Assembly: GCA_002633025.1 (NCBI GenBank)
Contig: NMRB01000530.1
Span: 137,744-201,743 of the forward strand
Reading direction: 5' to 3'
Length of the DNA: 64,000 nt
DNA from: Notospermus geniculatus
Lineage: Eukaryota; Nemertea; Pilidiophora; Heteronemertea; Lineidae
The stretch's first letter is position 1, and every line of letters starts with the position of its first letter. The notes under the pieces are model-generated. The model did not search any database. It had not been told where the DNA came from and saw only the letters and a program-made list of their open reading frames with translations. Below are positions 38,083 through 48,263 of this stretch, piece after piece. Position numbers and translations under genes: made by a program.

Positions 38083-38514
38083 TCACAGATTATTTTTCGT
38101 TTTTTTTCTCATTTGGCAGCTGTGCTGAGATCTTTACTGTTCAAGAGCGTGGTCATGGTGGTGGCAAGTGAAACCAACTGTGACCGTCCCAGAGGTTTTC
38201 AGAGGTAGTTTGGAAGTGCCTTGTGGCTGTTCGTAATTTCTACCTCTGCCCCCCTGGGGTTTATATCTATTAAGTTCAGCTTTAAGCTACGTACACATGT
38301 GTGTCCGTTTATTCGGCACGGCAACGGCAACGACAATGGATTATACATTAGTTTCTCACCATTGTGCAAGATTGTTATGGTCCGCAGGCCCGACCAATTC
38401 ATGGTCCCTTTCAATCTCCAACGCAGAGGTCAGACGGTTTCACCTTACTGACTCTGCCTTCAAACGTCAGTGCCCCGTACTTCTTTTCGCGTAGGAATGA
38501 CGTCATTATGGTTT

Positions 38515-39600
38515 CCGATCTCAAGATCGGAAACCATATTGTGTTTGGTCATGGTGTCTGTCTGTCTGTCTGTCTGTGTGTGTGTGCGTCTGTCTGTCTG
38601 TCTGTTCAGTCTGTCACACCTGTAACAAGAGCTACAGACCTGGAAATGTGACCTACCCCCAGGTTTCATTTCAAAAGTTGAGATTTTGTCTGTCACACTT
38701 TTGTTTCTTGAATAACTTGTCTCCGAGGCCAGGTAGAGCACTGGTAACAAGTTCCTTCCCTATGTTTATGACCCTTGGCAAGATACTGGCGTCAACGAAT
38801 TTATCCTCCAGTGTCAGCATCATAATGATATTGATATATCAAATTTGATATTTTGACATATCGGGAGATCTGCCACAGTAAGCGACTTGAAACTGGTATC
38901 ACAACATCATAGCTCATCCACGGATGTTATTGCAATTGAAATTTTCAGTTTGCACCTGCTCGGTCGCATGATATTCGCTGATATCATGGTGAGATTTGAT
39001 ATTCAAATTTGATAACATGACATAAGTCAGAATCTGGTGATGGTAGAAGCCTAAAACCTTCACCTACACCTAGGTTATCAAGGATGAGCTTTCAGATTAC
39101 GCAATGACCTTCAAGGTCAGAGGTCAAGGTCAAGGTCAAACAGTTCTAACGTGCAAATCTCCTCTGAATTTCAGGAGAAAACGATTAAGAAGCCTGAATT
39201 AACCATTCCCGACAGGTTTTATCAGGAATCCTGTTCCAGTTACGCAATACTTCTCAAGGTCAGAGGTCAAGGTCACAGTCAACTGTCACAAATAACATGA
39301 GTCAGAACCTGGTGATGGTGGAAGCCTAAAACCTTCACCTGCACCTAGGTTATCAAGGATGAGCTTCCAGATTACGCAATGTCCTTGAAGGCCAGAGGTC
39401 AATGTCAAGGTCAAACAGTTCTAAAGTGTAGCTCAGAATTTCAGGAGAAAACTTATTAGAAGCCAGAATTAACCATCTCCTTCCTAAAGTTAAATCAAGG
39501 ATCCCTGTTCCAGTTACGCAATACTTCTCAAGGTCAGAGGTCAAGGTCACAGTTAGCTAGCTCTAGAGTAGTAAACTTCTCATCGGAAACCATTGACATC
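38515..39600. repeat. AAGGTCAGAGGTCAAGGTCA-rich repeat with (CTGT)n and two 275-bp units
   Basis: A simple CTGT/GT tract lies at 38566-38605. Two units beginning near CTGGTGATGG at 39034 and 39309 are about 275 bp apart and similar throughout; each carries GGTCAGAGGTCAAGGTCA twice. Flanked by GATCGGAAACCAT at 38520 and ATCGGAAACCAT at 39583. No gene. Confidence 0.75.
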
Positions 39601-40665
39601 GCTCCGATGTCCTTTTCTTGTTTAAGATGGCTGCCTCCTTGTTGCTCGTGGTTATGTTTACACTCACAAAATCATGTGATCAAATTCGACGAAGCTGATT
39701 GGTCCATCGATTTGGTTGCTTCTAAAATAGAAACTAGTTCTGCCGGAACGACCGAACCGAAGCACAGCCATACGTGTAATCCGCCGCAAAATAGTGCAAC
39801 ACAAAATAATGAATAAATGTTTAAAAATCATGGTGTGTTTGGTGTTTTGGTACACTTCTAAACTTGACAGTACGATTATGATTTTATTAGGGTGGAAAAC
39901 TAGCTGTAGATCAGTTTTTATTCATTCTGCTCATTCCGAGGAGAAGTGATGAGGGCGTTTGAAGCCAGTGGTACAAGTGGAGCAAACCGAAAACGCGGAA
40001 CGCCGTACCACTGGGCTAGCGAGGTTGGGTCCCTTTGTCGGAAGGGAAAATCGGATGCCGTTGCCGCAAAATCGTATGCATGTGTACCAAGCTTAAGCTT
40101 GGTATACGATTTTGCGTCATTCCGACGGAGGCTGCCGTTTGAAATGGTGGCTGTTGCTGATGAAACTCAACCCACAGGGATCTTTTCGTTGATCTGATTG
40201 GTGGAATAAGCGACATTCGATGACGTAATCTGTATTTGTAAACATTATCTATCTATAACATGATGAAAAGGAAGATAACAACGCCGGTGTGACAGCAAAC
40301 AATTCATAAGACATTGCGATATTCATGTGGGTAAAATACGTCGATCGATTGATCGATCGATTAAAATCTACTTCATGACTTCCATTTCACTCGAATATAA
40401 TGCAGTATTGACCAAATTACATCTGCTTTGTCTGTAATCAGTTTCTTCTCAAAAACCACACTCTCCTTGTATTTTTACCTCGGCTTCCGTGTTGTCTTTA
40501 CTCATATCATGTGGACACAAGATCCTGTCATAAACACCAATTTATCATCACGTCAAGACTGCTCAACTCCTCATGATTGTTTTGGCTTTTGCACGATTCT
40601 CTGGTCGGCACAGTACGCATGGTACGTGCGCTCACATCCGATTACTTGCGTGGTCTCCAGAGTCG
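39601..40665. other. No supported gene
   Basis: Small palindromes (AAGCTTAAGCTT near 40090, CGATCGATTGATCGATCGAT near 40342). Short open frames only. Confidence 0.4.
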
Positions 40666-41039
40666 CTGAAAGGGTAAATGTCGTCCTGGGTATATACAAA
40701 GATTACCCAGGATCTCAATCGTCACTAAACCAATACCCTGGGTGCACTTTCGGTAGCCGAACATCACCCAGCATCGTAGTATGACATCTGGATTCGAGAT
40801 TGTTTCGCCCGTGGTGACGTGACCGCCTGAAGAACGTCATGAACAGCTACACTCAACAAGTACCGCGGCGCGCGACCGCGAGATTCCACGCGATTTCTAA
40901 ATAGGACTCATTCCTAGGCACAGATTGCGGAAGCTGGGTGATGTTTGACTACCGAAACTACACCCAGGGTATTGTTTTAGTGAACATTGAGATCCTGGGT
41001 AATCCTTGTTTATACCCAGGACGACATTTACCCTTTCAG
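40666..41039. repeat. Foldback with CTGAAAGGGTAAATGTCG ends
   Basis: Arms contain CCTGGGTATA/ATTACCCAGGATCTCA and CGGTAGCCGAACATCACCC, each inverted at about 40930-41039. Confidence 0.8.
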
Positions 41040-41530
41040 CTCCAGAGTCTGTCACGGACATGACCCAAGGGCTACGAAATAACCACCCTGTATCGACTAC
41101 ATGTAGATGCCACTTATGCGGATGTCAGGTCACCTGCGATTGCCCGGTCAGATCACAAAAACGAAAATGTGTACCGGTACGTTCATCGTGGAACAAGCAG
41201 CATCAGCACGCAGGGAATCGTAACCGTGTTCAGGTCACCTGCGAATGGATTACGCCCGTCGGGATGACACAGTAGTTAAATAGGTTCAACTCTTGCGATT
41301 TGTGATCTTTTGGATCGGCGACTGATCCCGATCGTCGTAACTGAGACGCAACTGCAGTCATGTCACACCAGATCGGCGACTGATTTCGTGCCTCACACGC
41401 AAAGTGATCCGGAAAAGTCAGCCTGCGCCTGATCTGTGTCTTTGCAAGGTCGACCTGACATCCGCATTACGCAGTCAGCGAACACTCTACCACTCGTATA
41501 CTACATAATTATTACCTGTCGATTGTCGAA

Positions 41531-41794
41531 ATGAAAGTCATTAAAAATAAAGCTACATGTATTTACCAAATTATCATGACAGGTTGGAGTTTTCGATCAC
41601 CTTCTTTGGGTCATGGTGGAGGAAAGTCACTTATTTCATGCTCGGCTGTGTGTATTAAAATCGTGCAATGTATGACGTTCGCAATGATTCCGAAACATGG
41701 AGGTCTTGTCTGTCAGATGAGCGACAAGCGCGGGACATGCATGGATAGGGACGAAGCTGTAGAGTATCCGCGAGCTAAGATGTTTCAGAGGAAG
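41531..41794 (+). pseudogene. PAN/apple-like exon, gene B
   Basis: The frame reads MKVIKNK, GGGKSLISCSAVC, VQCMTFAMIPKHG, VCQMSDKRGTCMDRDEAVEYP and MFQRK, then a donor GTATAG at 41795. Same exon as 31365-31646. Residues between KNK and GGGK differ from gene A by compensating indels. Its downstream partner is the frameshifted exon at 42869-43878, about 1.1 kb away, with repeats between. Confidence 0.5.
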
Positions 41795-42017
41795 GTATAG
41801 CGTCTTCGTTTGGCAAAGATCTCTGCGGTTTGCTCTCTGCAAGCCGACATCTCTGCGAGAAAATATTAATCGGGTAAACTTTCGTGTTTATCGACAAACT
41901 TACATCTGTTTTGCAAGAAATATATTCGTTTTTGGAAAACACACGTTTTAGTCTACACTCCCATGAGTCGGCCTGAACACCGGACATTCGGCTACCCAAA
42001 CGATAGGCTTACCATTT

Positions 42018-42740
42018 AATGCCCCAATCTCACTGAGCTAGCTCTCAGTACGTTCTTGAAAATGTTGCCGAACGGGCTCAAACTGTGTGCGAACGGAGTG
42101 GACGTAGTGGCAACTTTTTACTTTTTACAGTCTTTTTACAAACTTCATGGATGGGACGTGTGCTCCAGAACATCGAGGCATTACTTGGCCAAGTGTTACA
42201 CGTTCTAGCCCGTTCAACGCCCTTAAGGGCCTGTCACACTGAAGTATATGTAGTTCTCAAAACGTACTGCCCCGTCCTAAAAAAATGTAAAACGGGCGAG
42301 AACGTGTAAAGGTCCTGTCACACTGAAATAGTTATGAAAACGTCCTGCCACGTCCTAAAAAACAGTAAAACGGGCTAGAACGTGTAACCCTTGGCCAAAT
42401 AATGCCTCGATGTTCTCTAGCACCCTTCCCGTCCATGAAGTTCGTAAAAAGACTGTAAAAAGTTGCCACTGCGTCCGCTCCGTTCGCACACAGTTTGAGC
42501 CCGTTGGGCAAAATTTTCAAGAACGTACTGGGAACTAGCTCAGTGTGATTGGGGCATTACCCTTGGCCAAAATATGCTTCGATGTTATGGAGCACCCTTC
42601 CCGTCCATGAAGTTCGTAAAAAGACTGTAAAAGGTTGCCACTACGTCCACTCCGTTCGCACACAGTTTGAGCCCGTTCGGCAATATTTTCAAGATCGTAC
42701 TGAGAACTAGCCCAGTGTGATTATGACTTATACCAGACAG
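42018..42740. repeat. Cluster of three MITE copies (GGCCTGTCACACTGAA / AATGCCCCAATCTCACTGAG ends)
   Basis: One copy at about 42018-42251, a second inverted at about 42303-42557 and a third partial to about 42725 share ACGTTCTAGCCCGTT, TTGGCCAA, CATGGACGGGA-type and GGCAACTTTTTAC phrases. A fourth copy lies at 48299-48516 inside the arrestin gene. Confidence 0.8.
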
Positions 42741-42868
42741 GCACAAAAATCTATTTAGCACAAGTTGGGCTCACTGGTTCCTGTCTCGTTCATCAGACGA
42801 GTGAATGCACCCGATTCATGCACACTGGCTGTGAACGTGTTCTATAAACCAGCGGTTTTGATCATAAC

Positions 42869-43878
42869 GTGACACGCTATTCTGGCCTGAGTCTATTCTT
42901 CAAGGAGCCACAGACGATTAAGTATAAACTTGGAAAGGTAATCCCATTCCTGCCACCAATGAAGACGGCCAAGAAAGGAGCTTGTTTCGTACACAAAGCT
43001 TCAGGGAAAATAATTCAGATGCAAGGGGCGCAGGACACACCCTTTTCAAGTATTGTTGTTTATGGTAACAAAAGAAGTTACTTTGGAATCGAATACAAGT
43101 CGTCTTTCTACAAAAAAGTCCCAGCGATTGTAAGATTTATATACATTGGCTACTTAGTGTTTTCTTCCTACATCCGCCGGAAAAAGACCTGCCTGGTTTA
43201 TAACGCCAAAACGGGGACATTTGAAGGCAGCCTTGTCATGCCCAGCATGAAAAAATGCAGTTGGAGAAGAAAGGACTTTGATATTGACGTTGGGTATGAG
43301 GGGAAGTCGTCGTGTTTTGCGGTCGAAATTTCGTCGATGCCACCATTTATGATATAAATTTGTCAAACGAAACTGGTCGAGTTGACATTGTCCTTACAAA
43401 TGGAATCGTCTTCCCTTTGACGAGATGGCCACAAGTTGTCAACAGGGACGTTTACATCCTTAGCAAAAGATTTGACGGCCTGTACGTCATTGCTGGGTAT
43501 CTTGTGAGAGATAATTACCGGGTAACGGAATACCGGCCAAGGCAAATGGAGTTCCTCTTTAAACACTGTAGTGGTAATCCTATCCGAGTAGATTTTAGTA
43601 AATCTTCCAATATACTGTACCTTATTTGTTTTCCGAGGCCGACTGCGATCGGATTTAGACGAACTATTTTTGATCCTAAGGATTGTCACGGGAAAAGAAC
43701 GTTTGAAGAGAAAATCGTGTTCTTTTATCCCTTGATCAACGATTGGTCGGCGATTCATTACCAGTTCAGCCTCATTGACGACGCATTTTTACATTTCAAA
43801 CGGCCTCCACGGATGGCACCAGGCATGCAAGAACATTTGGTTTCTGCAGACGTTTACCATCTTATGGTAGAAGACTAG
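42869..43878 (+). pseudogene. Conserved exon of unrecognised protein, gene B (frameshifted)
   Basis: Homologous to 33864-34847. Frame 1 (42869 to about 43305) carries IKYKLGKVIPFLPPMKTAKKG and GYFGIEYKSSFYKKV-like sequence; frame 2 (about 43312-43878) carries DATIYDINLSNETGRVDIVL to VYHLMVED. The break is a single missing base after GAGGGGAAG at about 43303, where gene A has an extra G. This is direct evidence of decay, or of a sequencing error, since the rest stays open. Confidence 0.55.
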
Positions 43879-44641
43879 AATTGCTGAGACCTATGCTATG
43901 AGGCAGTCCGGAATCATCCTGAGTGACAATCTCAGTCATTTAAACCTAGGTCACACTGTGGCGACTTATACTGTCCCACTGGCGACTTTTTCCCACGACA
44001 AGGGGCGAATCTGAAGTCTGCGACATTCCCTCGACAAGCTGCGATATTTAGCATTAATGAGTTTCGCATAGGATCATGGAGCCAGAGAAGCCGTCCCTGC
44101 CATAAATCCACCATGCTGTAATTACTTTACTTTCGGCTGTCTATGGTCCCCTCATTAAATACCAATTCACTATGTATGCACTGGCCAAGTTGAAGGCCTT
44201 TCAATACGATTGGCTACTTCTCGGAAAGGTGGGGAATAATGAAGTTGTTTGACGGATTGTCCGAATGGCGCAACTGAGCAGTGATCCGAGTCACTGACTG
44301 TGGTCTTTGAAACTGATCCGTTTGATAAGTGAGCAGCCCTACCGACTGAGTTCGTTGAAATGAAGCAGCGTTATACAGGGTCGTTCAAAAGATCATCCCA
44401 GATTTTGGGCCACCTAGTAAAAGAGTGTTTGGGCCGAATAGCTCGCCTTCGCCGTCTTCGTAGGGGTTCTTGCTGATCCATATTGACCGACAAACTGGGG
44501 TGGTAATGGCCATCGACCTCATTTTTATAGGCCTAGGNGTGTCACCAAGATTAATTAACCAATTGTTCCATGTAGAAATTTAAAAGAGTCACAACAGTTC
44601 TCTGAGAAAAGAAAAAGAAAGAAAAAAGGGAAAAAAACTGA
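43879..44641. other. No gene; mariner-like end
   Basis: TACAGGGTCGTTCAAAAGATC at about 44375 resembles a Tc1/mariner terminus. A purine-rich tract lies at about 44605-44640. One N at 44538. Confidence 0.4.
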
Positions 44642-44716
44642 GTCTACTACCGGGATTCGAACCCGCGACCTTTGGGTTATAGGCCCTCCATCTTTGCACT
44701 GCGCTAGTCAACAGAC
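44642..44716 (-). tRNA. tRNA-like sequence (Ile-TAT-like?), probable SINE head or pseudogene
   Basis: On the minus strand a 7-bp acceptor stem (GTCTGTT with AGTAGAC, two G-T pairs), TAGCGCAGTG (A box) and GGGTTCGAATCCC (B box, T stem perfect) are present. Anticodon arm GGG-CCTATAA-CCC has only three strong pairs and lacks T33. It is followed by an A/T-rich purine tract like a SINE tail. Confidence 0.45.
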
Positions 44717-46344
44717 TGCCAACCGGGCGTGTGAATAATCACTACGTTGTTTACATGTAATAGGCCCCGTGCATAAATTAGCGTAATGCATCCTCATTAT
44801 GATCTCGCGTTTTCATTGGTAAGACTCTCTGCTGTGTAAGCAGTGCGAAAACTAAGAAATATTGTACGGTACTGTTTACACAGCAATTTGCTGTGCAAAT
44901 AGTCACGGCGTAAATGAAACGAACTGAACTCACCGTCTTCAGTCGTCTCTTGAGTGTTCAGCAACTATCTGATGATAAATTTTCTCTCAGGTAGGAACGC
45001 AGCCCCTCAATCGCTATTCTATTTCACCATCAATCACTGTCACTTCGGGTCACATGAGATAGCGCATGCTAGCTGGTCCTCAGTGTGCATCTGGCAACGG
45101 TCCTGAACAGACGCTTCCTATTTCCTCTGCTTATCAGTGCTTTTTCTACCATATACTGTGTTCTTATTCCTTGTGGAATATTGTGTTTTCCCAGTGGACC
45201 TATACATTCGGATAATGGCTAAGGATAACTCTGACGATGATCGCTATTTCAGTGTAATGAATGAGACCATTCGGAACACCTCGGGTCTTTCCGTCATTCT
45301 TCGGGAAAGCCCTATTGAAATCTGGCACGTTTCAAGCTCTAAGTTGATGGAATGAGACAAGGATTTGGTCAGGTTATATCACTTTATTTGTAGAAGCTTC
45401 TCCTACATTATCACATTATGATAAACTAGCAAGTACCCCTGCGATTGTGAGTTTGGCCGAGGTTGGAATGCACGGCCCTGGTGGAATAGGTGCACCCATG
45501 CTGTAGGGAGAATTTAGAAAGCAATCGAACGACACTGCTAAAAAAAGTAAAACTGCGACCACAACAAAGTTGTCTTCGCAAATTAAACCACCGGTTACAT
45601 CAGTATATGGTATCCTCTATTACCACGCCGAATTTCGAGGCAAAACAAAGCTTCAAAGTGTGATTTTATCGAGCCGCCTTCCAGCATTACCGGTACTCTA
45701 AACTCCCACTTACCTGTCCCATTCCTGAAATGACTAAGTCCTAAGTTGAAGATACATGTAATGGGGTGGGGGTATGGTCAGAAACAGTAATGTCCTGTCC
45801 ACTTACTTGTCCCACTCCCGAGCCTGGCAAAGAATGACTGCGTGCTATATCTTCCACATAGGATTTGGTCATTTTTTCCGAGTTCAGGAATGGGACAGCA
45901 GGGGCCGATCCAGGATTTCGGGAAAGTGGGGGCGCACTGTGCTAGAAACATTGAAATCTGCGGTGAATTTCAATGATTTGCTCAAAATTTCAGAATTTCA
46001 CAGTCGATTTTACAGATTTGTTGGCCGAAGGGGGGCGTGCGGCAAGTGCGCCCCCCCCCCTGGATCCACGCCCGGGACAGGTAAGTGGGAGTTTAGAGTA
46101 CATGCAGTAGGATATCGGACTTTCAGCACGGCCATCGTCGATTTTCATGATACGAGTCTAGGCCTACTACATAAAGTCATGCGTCACACCAAAAATTCAT
46201 AAGCGAGTGAGGCATAATCGTTGGTCAATCTAAGGAGAGTATTCACACATGATGTACACATTATATGCTTTGGATGACGATAATGCAGACGTTTAATCTC
46301 AATACTTTGAACACATAGTTCAAGCCATAAGAGAAGGCAAGCAC
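44717..46344. other. No supported gene
   Basis: A 72-codon frame at 45137-45355 has hydrophobic start FLPYTVFLFLVEYCVFPVDLY and no homology that I recognise. ACTTACCTGTCCCATTCC-type phrases at 45708, 45800 and 46078 (inverted) mark another repeat. Confidence 0.35.
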
Positions 46345-47015
46345 AATGAAATGGTCCATGGACCATGTGCTCACCGGGTTGGACATAATAGTCTAATGAC
46401 AGAGGGAGGACGTACATATCAGTTATGAGCAATCTGGGTCAAGTCATTCCCAAGTAGGACTTTGATGATTTTGGGGTTTATGCCACCTGGCGGCCATATT
46501 GGATGTCCGATTGGGCCGGAACTTCACATGCGCATGAAGGTCATCTGCAGAGGGCGACATAGCACATTGGAGCGGTTTGGGTCCAAGTCGTTCCTGAGTT
46601 ACAGCACTTTGATGATTTTCAGGTTACGCCACCTGGNNNNNNNNNNNNNNNNNNNNNNNNNNNNNNNNNNNNNNNNNNNNNNNNNNNNNNNNNNNNNNNN
46701 NNNNNNNNNNNNNNNNNNNNNNNNNNNNNNNNNNNNNNNNNNNNNNNNNNNNNNNNNNNNNNNNNNNNNNNNNNNNNNNNNNNNNNNNNNNNNNNNNNNN
46801 NNNNNNNNNNNNNNNNNNNATCGGACCGAAACTTGGTGTCGTGGGTCATCTGACCTAGGGGTATATATGTACCAAGTTTCAGATCAATAGCTCCAGCGGT
46901 TACGAAACGTGCCCTGCTAACGGACAACGACGACGACGACGACGACGGACGACGACGGACGACGACGGACGACGGACGCACAACCATTGTATAAGCTCAC
47001 CACGGTGAGCTAAAA
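46345..47015. repeat. Repeat beginning ATGAAATGGTCCATGG, ending (GAC)n and GAGCTAA
   Basis: The first about 290 bases match 63700-64000. It contains GCCACCTGGCGGCCATATTGG units, an N gap (46637-46819), then a GACGACG simple repeat (46924-46978) and AGCTCACCACGGTGAGCTAA. Probably one dispersed transposable element family. Confidence 0.7.
46637..46819. other. Assembly gap (183 N)
   Basis: Run of N inside the repeat. Confidence 1.
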
Positions 47016-47030
47016 ATTGACACAGAATAT

Positions 47031-47205
47031 ATGATAAATAAAAAGTCAATTTCCAGAATGTTTGCGAATTTTCGACCCCAACCGGGGTCTTCTTGAGGCT
47101 GGAACGTACAATCCGAAACTCTAGAACAGACTTCCAGCCTGAAGAAGACCCCACTTGGGGTCAAAAATTCGCAAACATTCTGGAAATTGACTTTTTATTT
47201 ATCAT
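47031..47205. repeat. Palindrome containing two AGACCCC...GGGGTC hairpins
   Basis: Arms ATGATAAATAAAAAGTCAAT and inverse. Each arm carries a CTGAAGA-like or CTCAAGA-like heptamer, a hairpin AGACCCC/GGGGTC and GAAA or AAAA. Similar to the single motif at 19776-19803. Confidence 0.75.
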
Positions 47206-47733
47206 AGTTCAAGCCATAGTTTAGTATATACGATCTTCTGTTGAATATTTGGGAAGCCCCATAAACCAAGCCTGACAGAACATGCACCACATATTGTATA
47301 TAGGCCTACGTAGATACAACATTTCACGATTTGTAGCAGTATCAAGTATATGAGCACTCCAGACAGCATATACCGTAGGTAAGCAGTTTGCCCCTGGACG
47401 TCAATAAGCAACAAGGATGCCAATATACTCCTGAAGAAAGACTTGTGTCTTGTATGACCTTGGAAGGAATAGCAATCACAGATTCAACCAATCAGAGCCT
47501 CGTGTTACCTCATGACGTAGGAATCACTCATTCAACCAATCAGAGCGTCGTGTTACCTCATGACGTCAAAACCACAACTTCGGTGCGCATTTTGGACCCC
47601 GAGAATGACTTCGTCACCAATTTTGTTCTGTTACTCCTGATCTAGTGTTAACTCGATACTACTGACATGGAGGCTGTATTTTTGCTGTATCTTTACCTGT
47701 CCCTGAGGACCCCTGCCCCTTTCTGTTCTCCGT

Positions 47734-48263
47734 TTATGCCTTCTCACTCCCAGGGCTGATCTGAAAGGTCACTGCAGCAGAATCGACGGGAGGATACATG
47801 GGTGGTTGATACGGTTCAGATCCGATTGGTTGACCAGGCGGCGCCATCATTGGTTGACCAGGCGGCCCCATCATTGGTTGACCAGGTGGCCCCATCATTG
47901 GTTGACCAGGCGGCGGCATCACTGGTTCACCAGGCGGCGGTCCAAACGGCGGGTACGCAGGCGGAGGTGGGCCTCCATCCGGGGGATAATTTGGTGGTGG
48001 CGGGCCACCGTCGGGCGGAAGAGCGGGTGGCTGCATATTCTGCATAGGTATACCATACTCAATCTGCTCTTCATTCTCCCCAATACCAAGTGTAAAATAC
48101 TTCTTTTCCCAAGAGTAGAATGGGTAGGAGGGGTGCCAGTCATCAGAACTATCAAGATCGGCCGGTTTAGCGGCCTTCTGTTTCTCTTCCTCCAAATCAA
48201 GTTTACCCAGTTCAAGCTTGTGTTGTTTCTTGAAAAATGGGAATGGGACTAAAGATACAGGAG
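47734..48263 (-). CDS. Alpha-arrestin, last exon (PPxY tail)
   Basis: Acceptor TTTCTTCCAG just upstream (48264-48273). The exon codes SLVPFPFFKK, then an acidic stretch, then Pro/Gly repeats GQPMMGPP (four near copies) and PPNY, PPAY, PPMY, ending SPGSEKA. Confidence 0.8.

Larger units (their letters stand above)
37631..38286. mobile_element. Head-to-head pair of tRNA-derived SINEs (foldback), locus 2
   Basis: Outer ends CTTAAAGCTGAACTTAATAG and the inverse bound about 656 bp. Arms of about 300 bp are inverted copies with a few indels. tRNA-like heads face each other (37841-37911 minus, 38013-38082 plus), separated by about 100 bp. The TTCAGCTT tail end is shared with the locus at 30114-30750, although the heads and bodies differ. 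Confidence 0.75.

Noticed and set aside
45137-45355. 72-codon ORF with a hydrophobic start
   Set aside because: No recognised family, no second exon, surrounded by repeats.
47802-48252. Plus-strand ORFs of repeated WLTRRPHHW-type sequence
   Set aside because: Antisense shadows of the Pro/Gly repeat in the arrestin tail.
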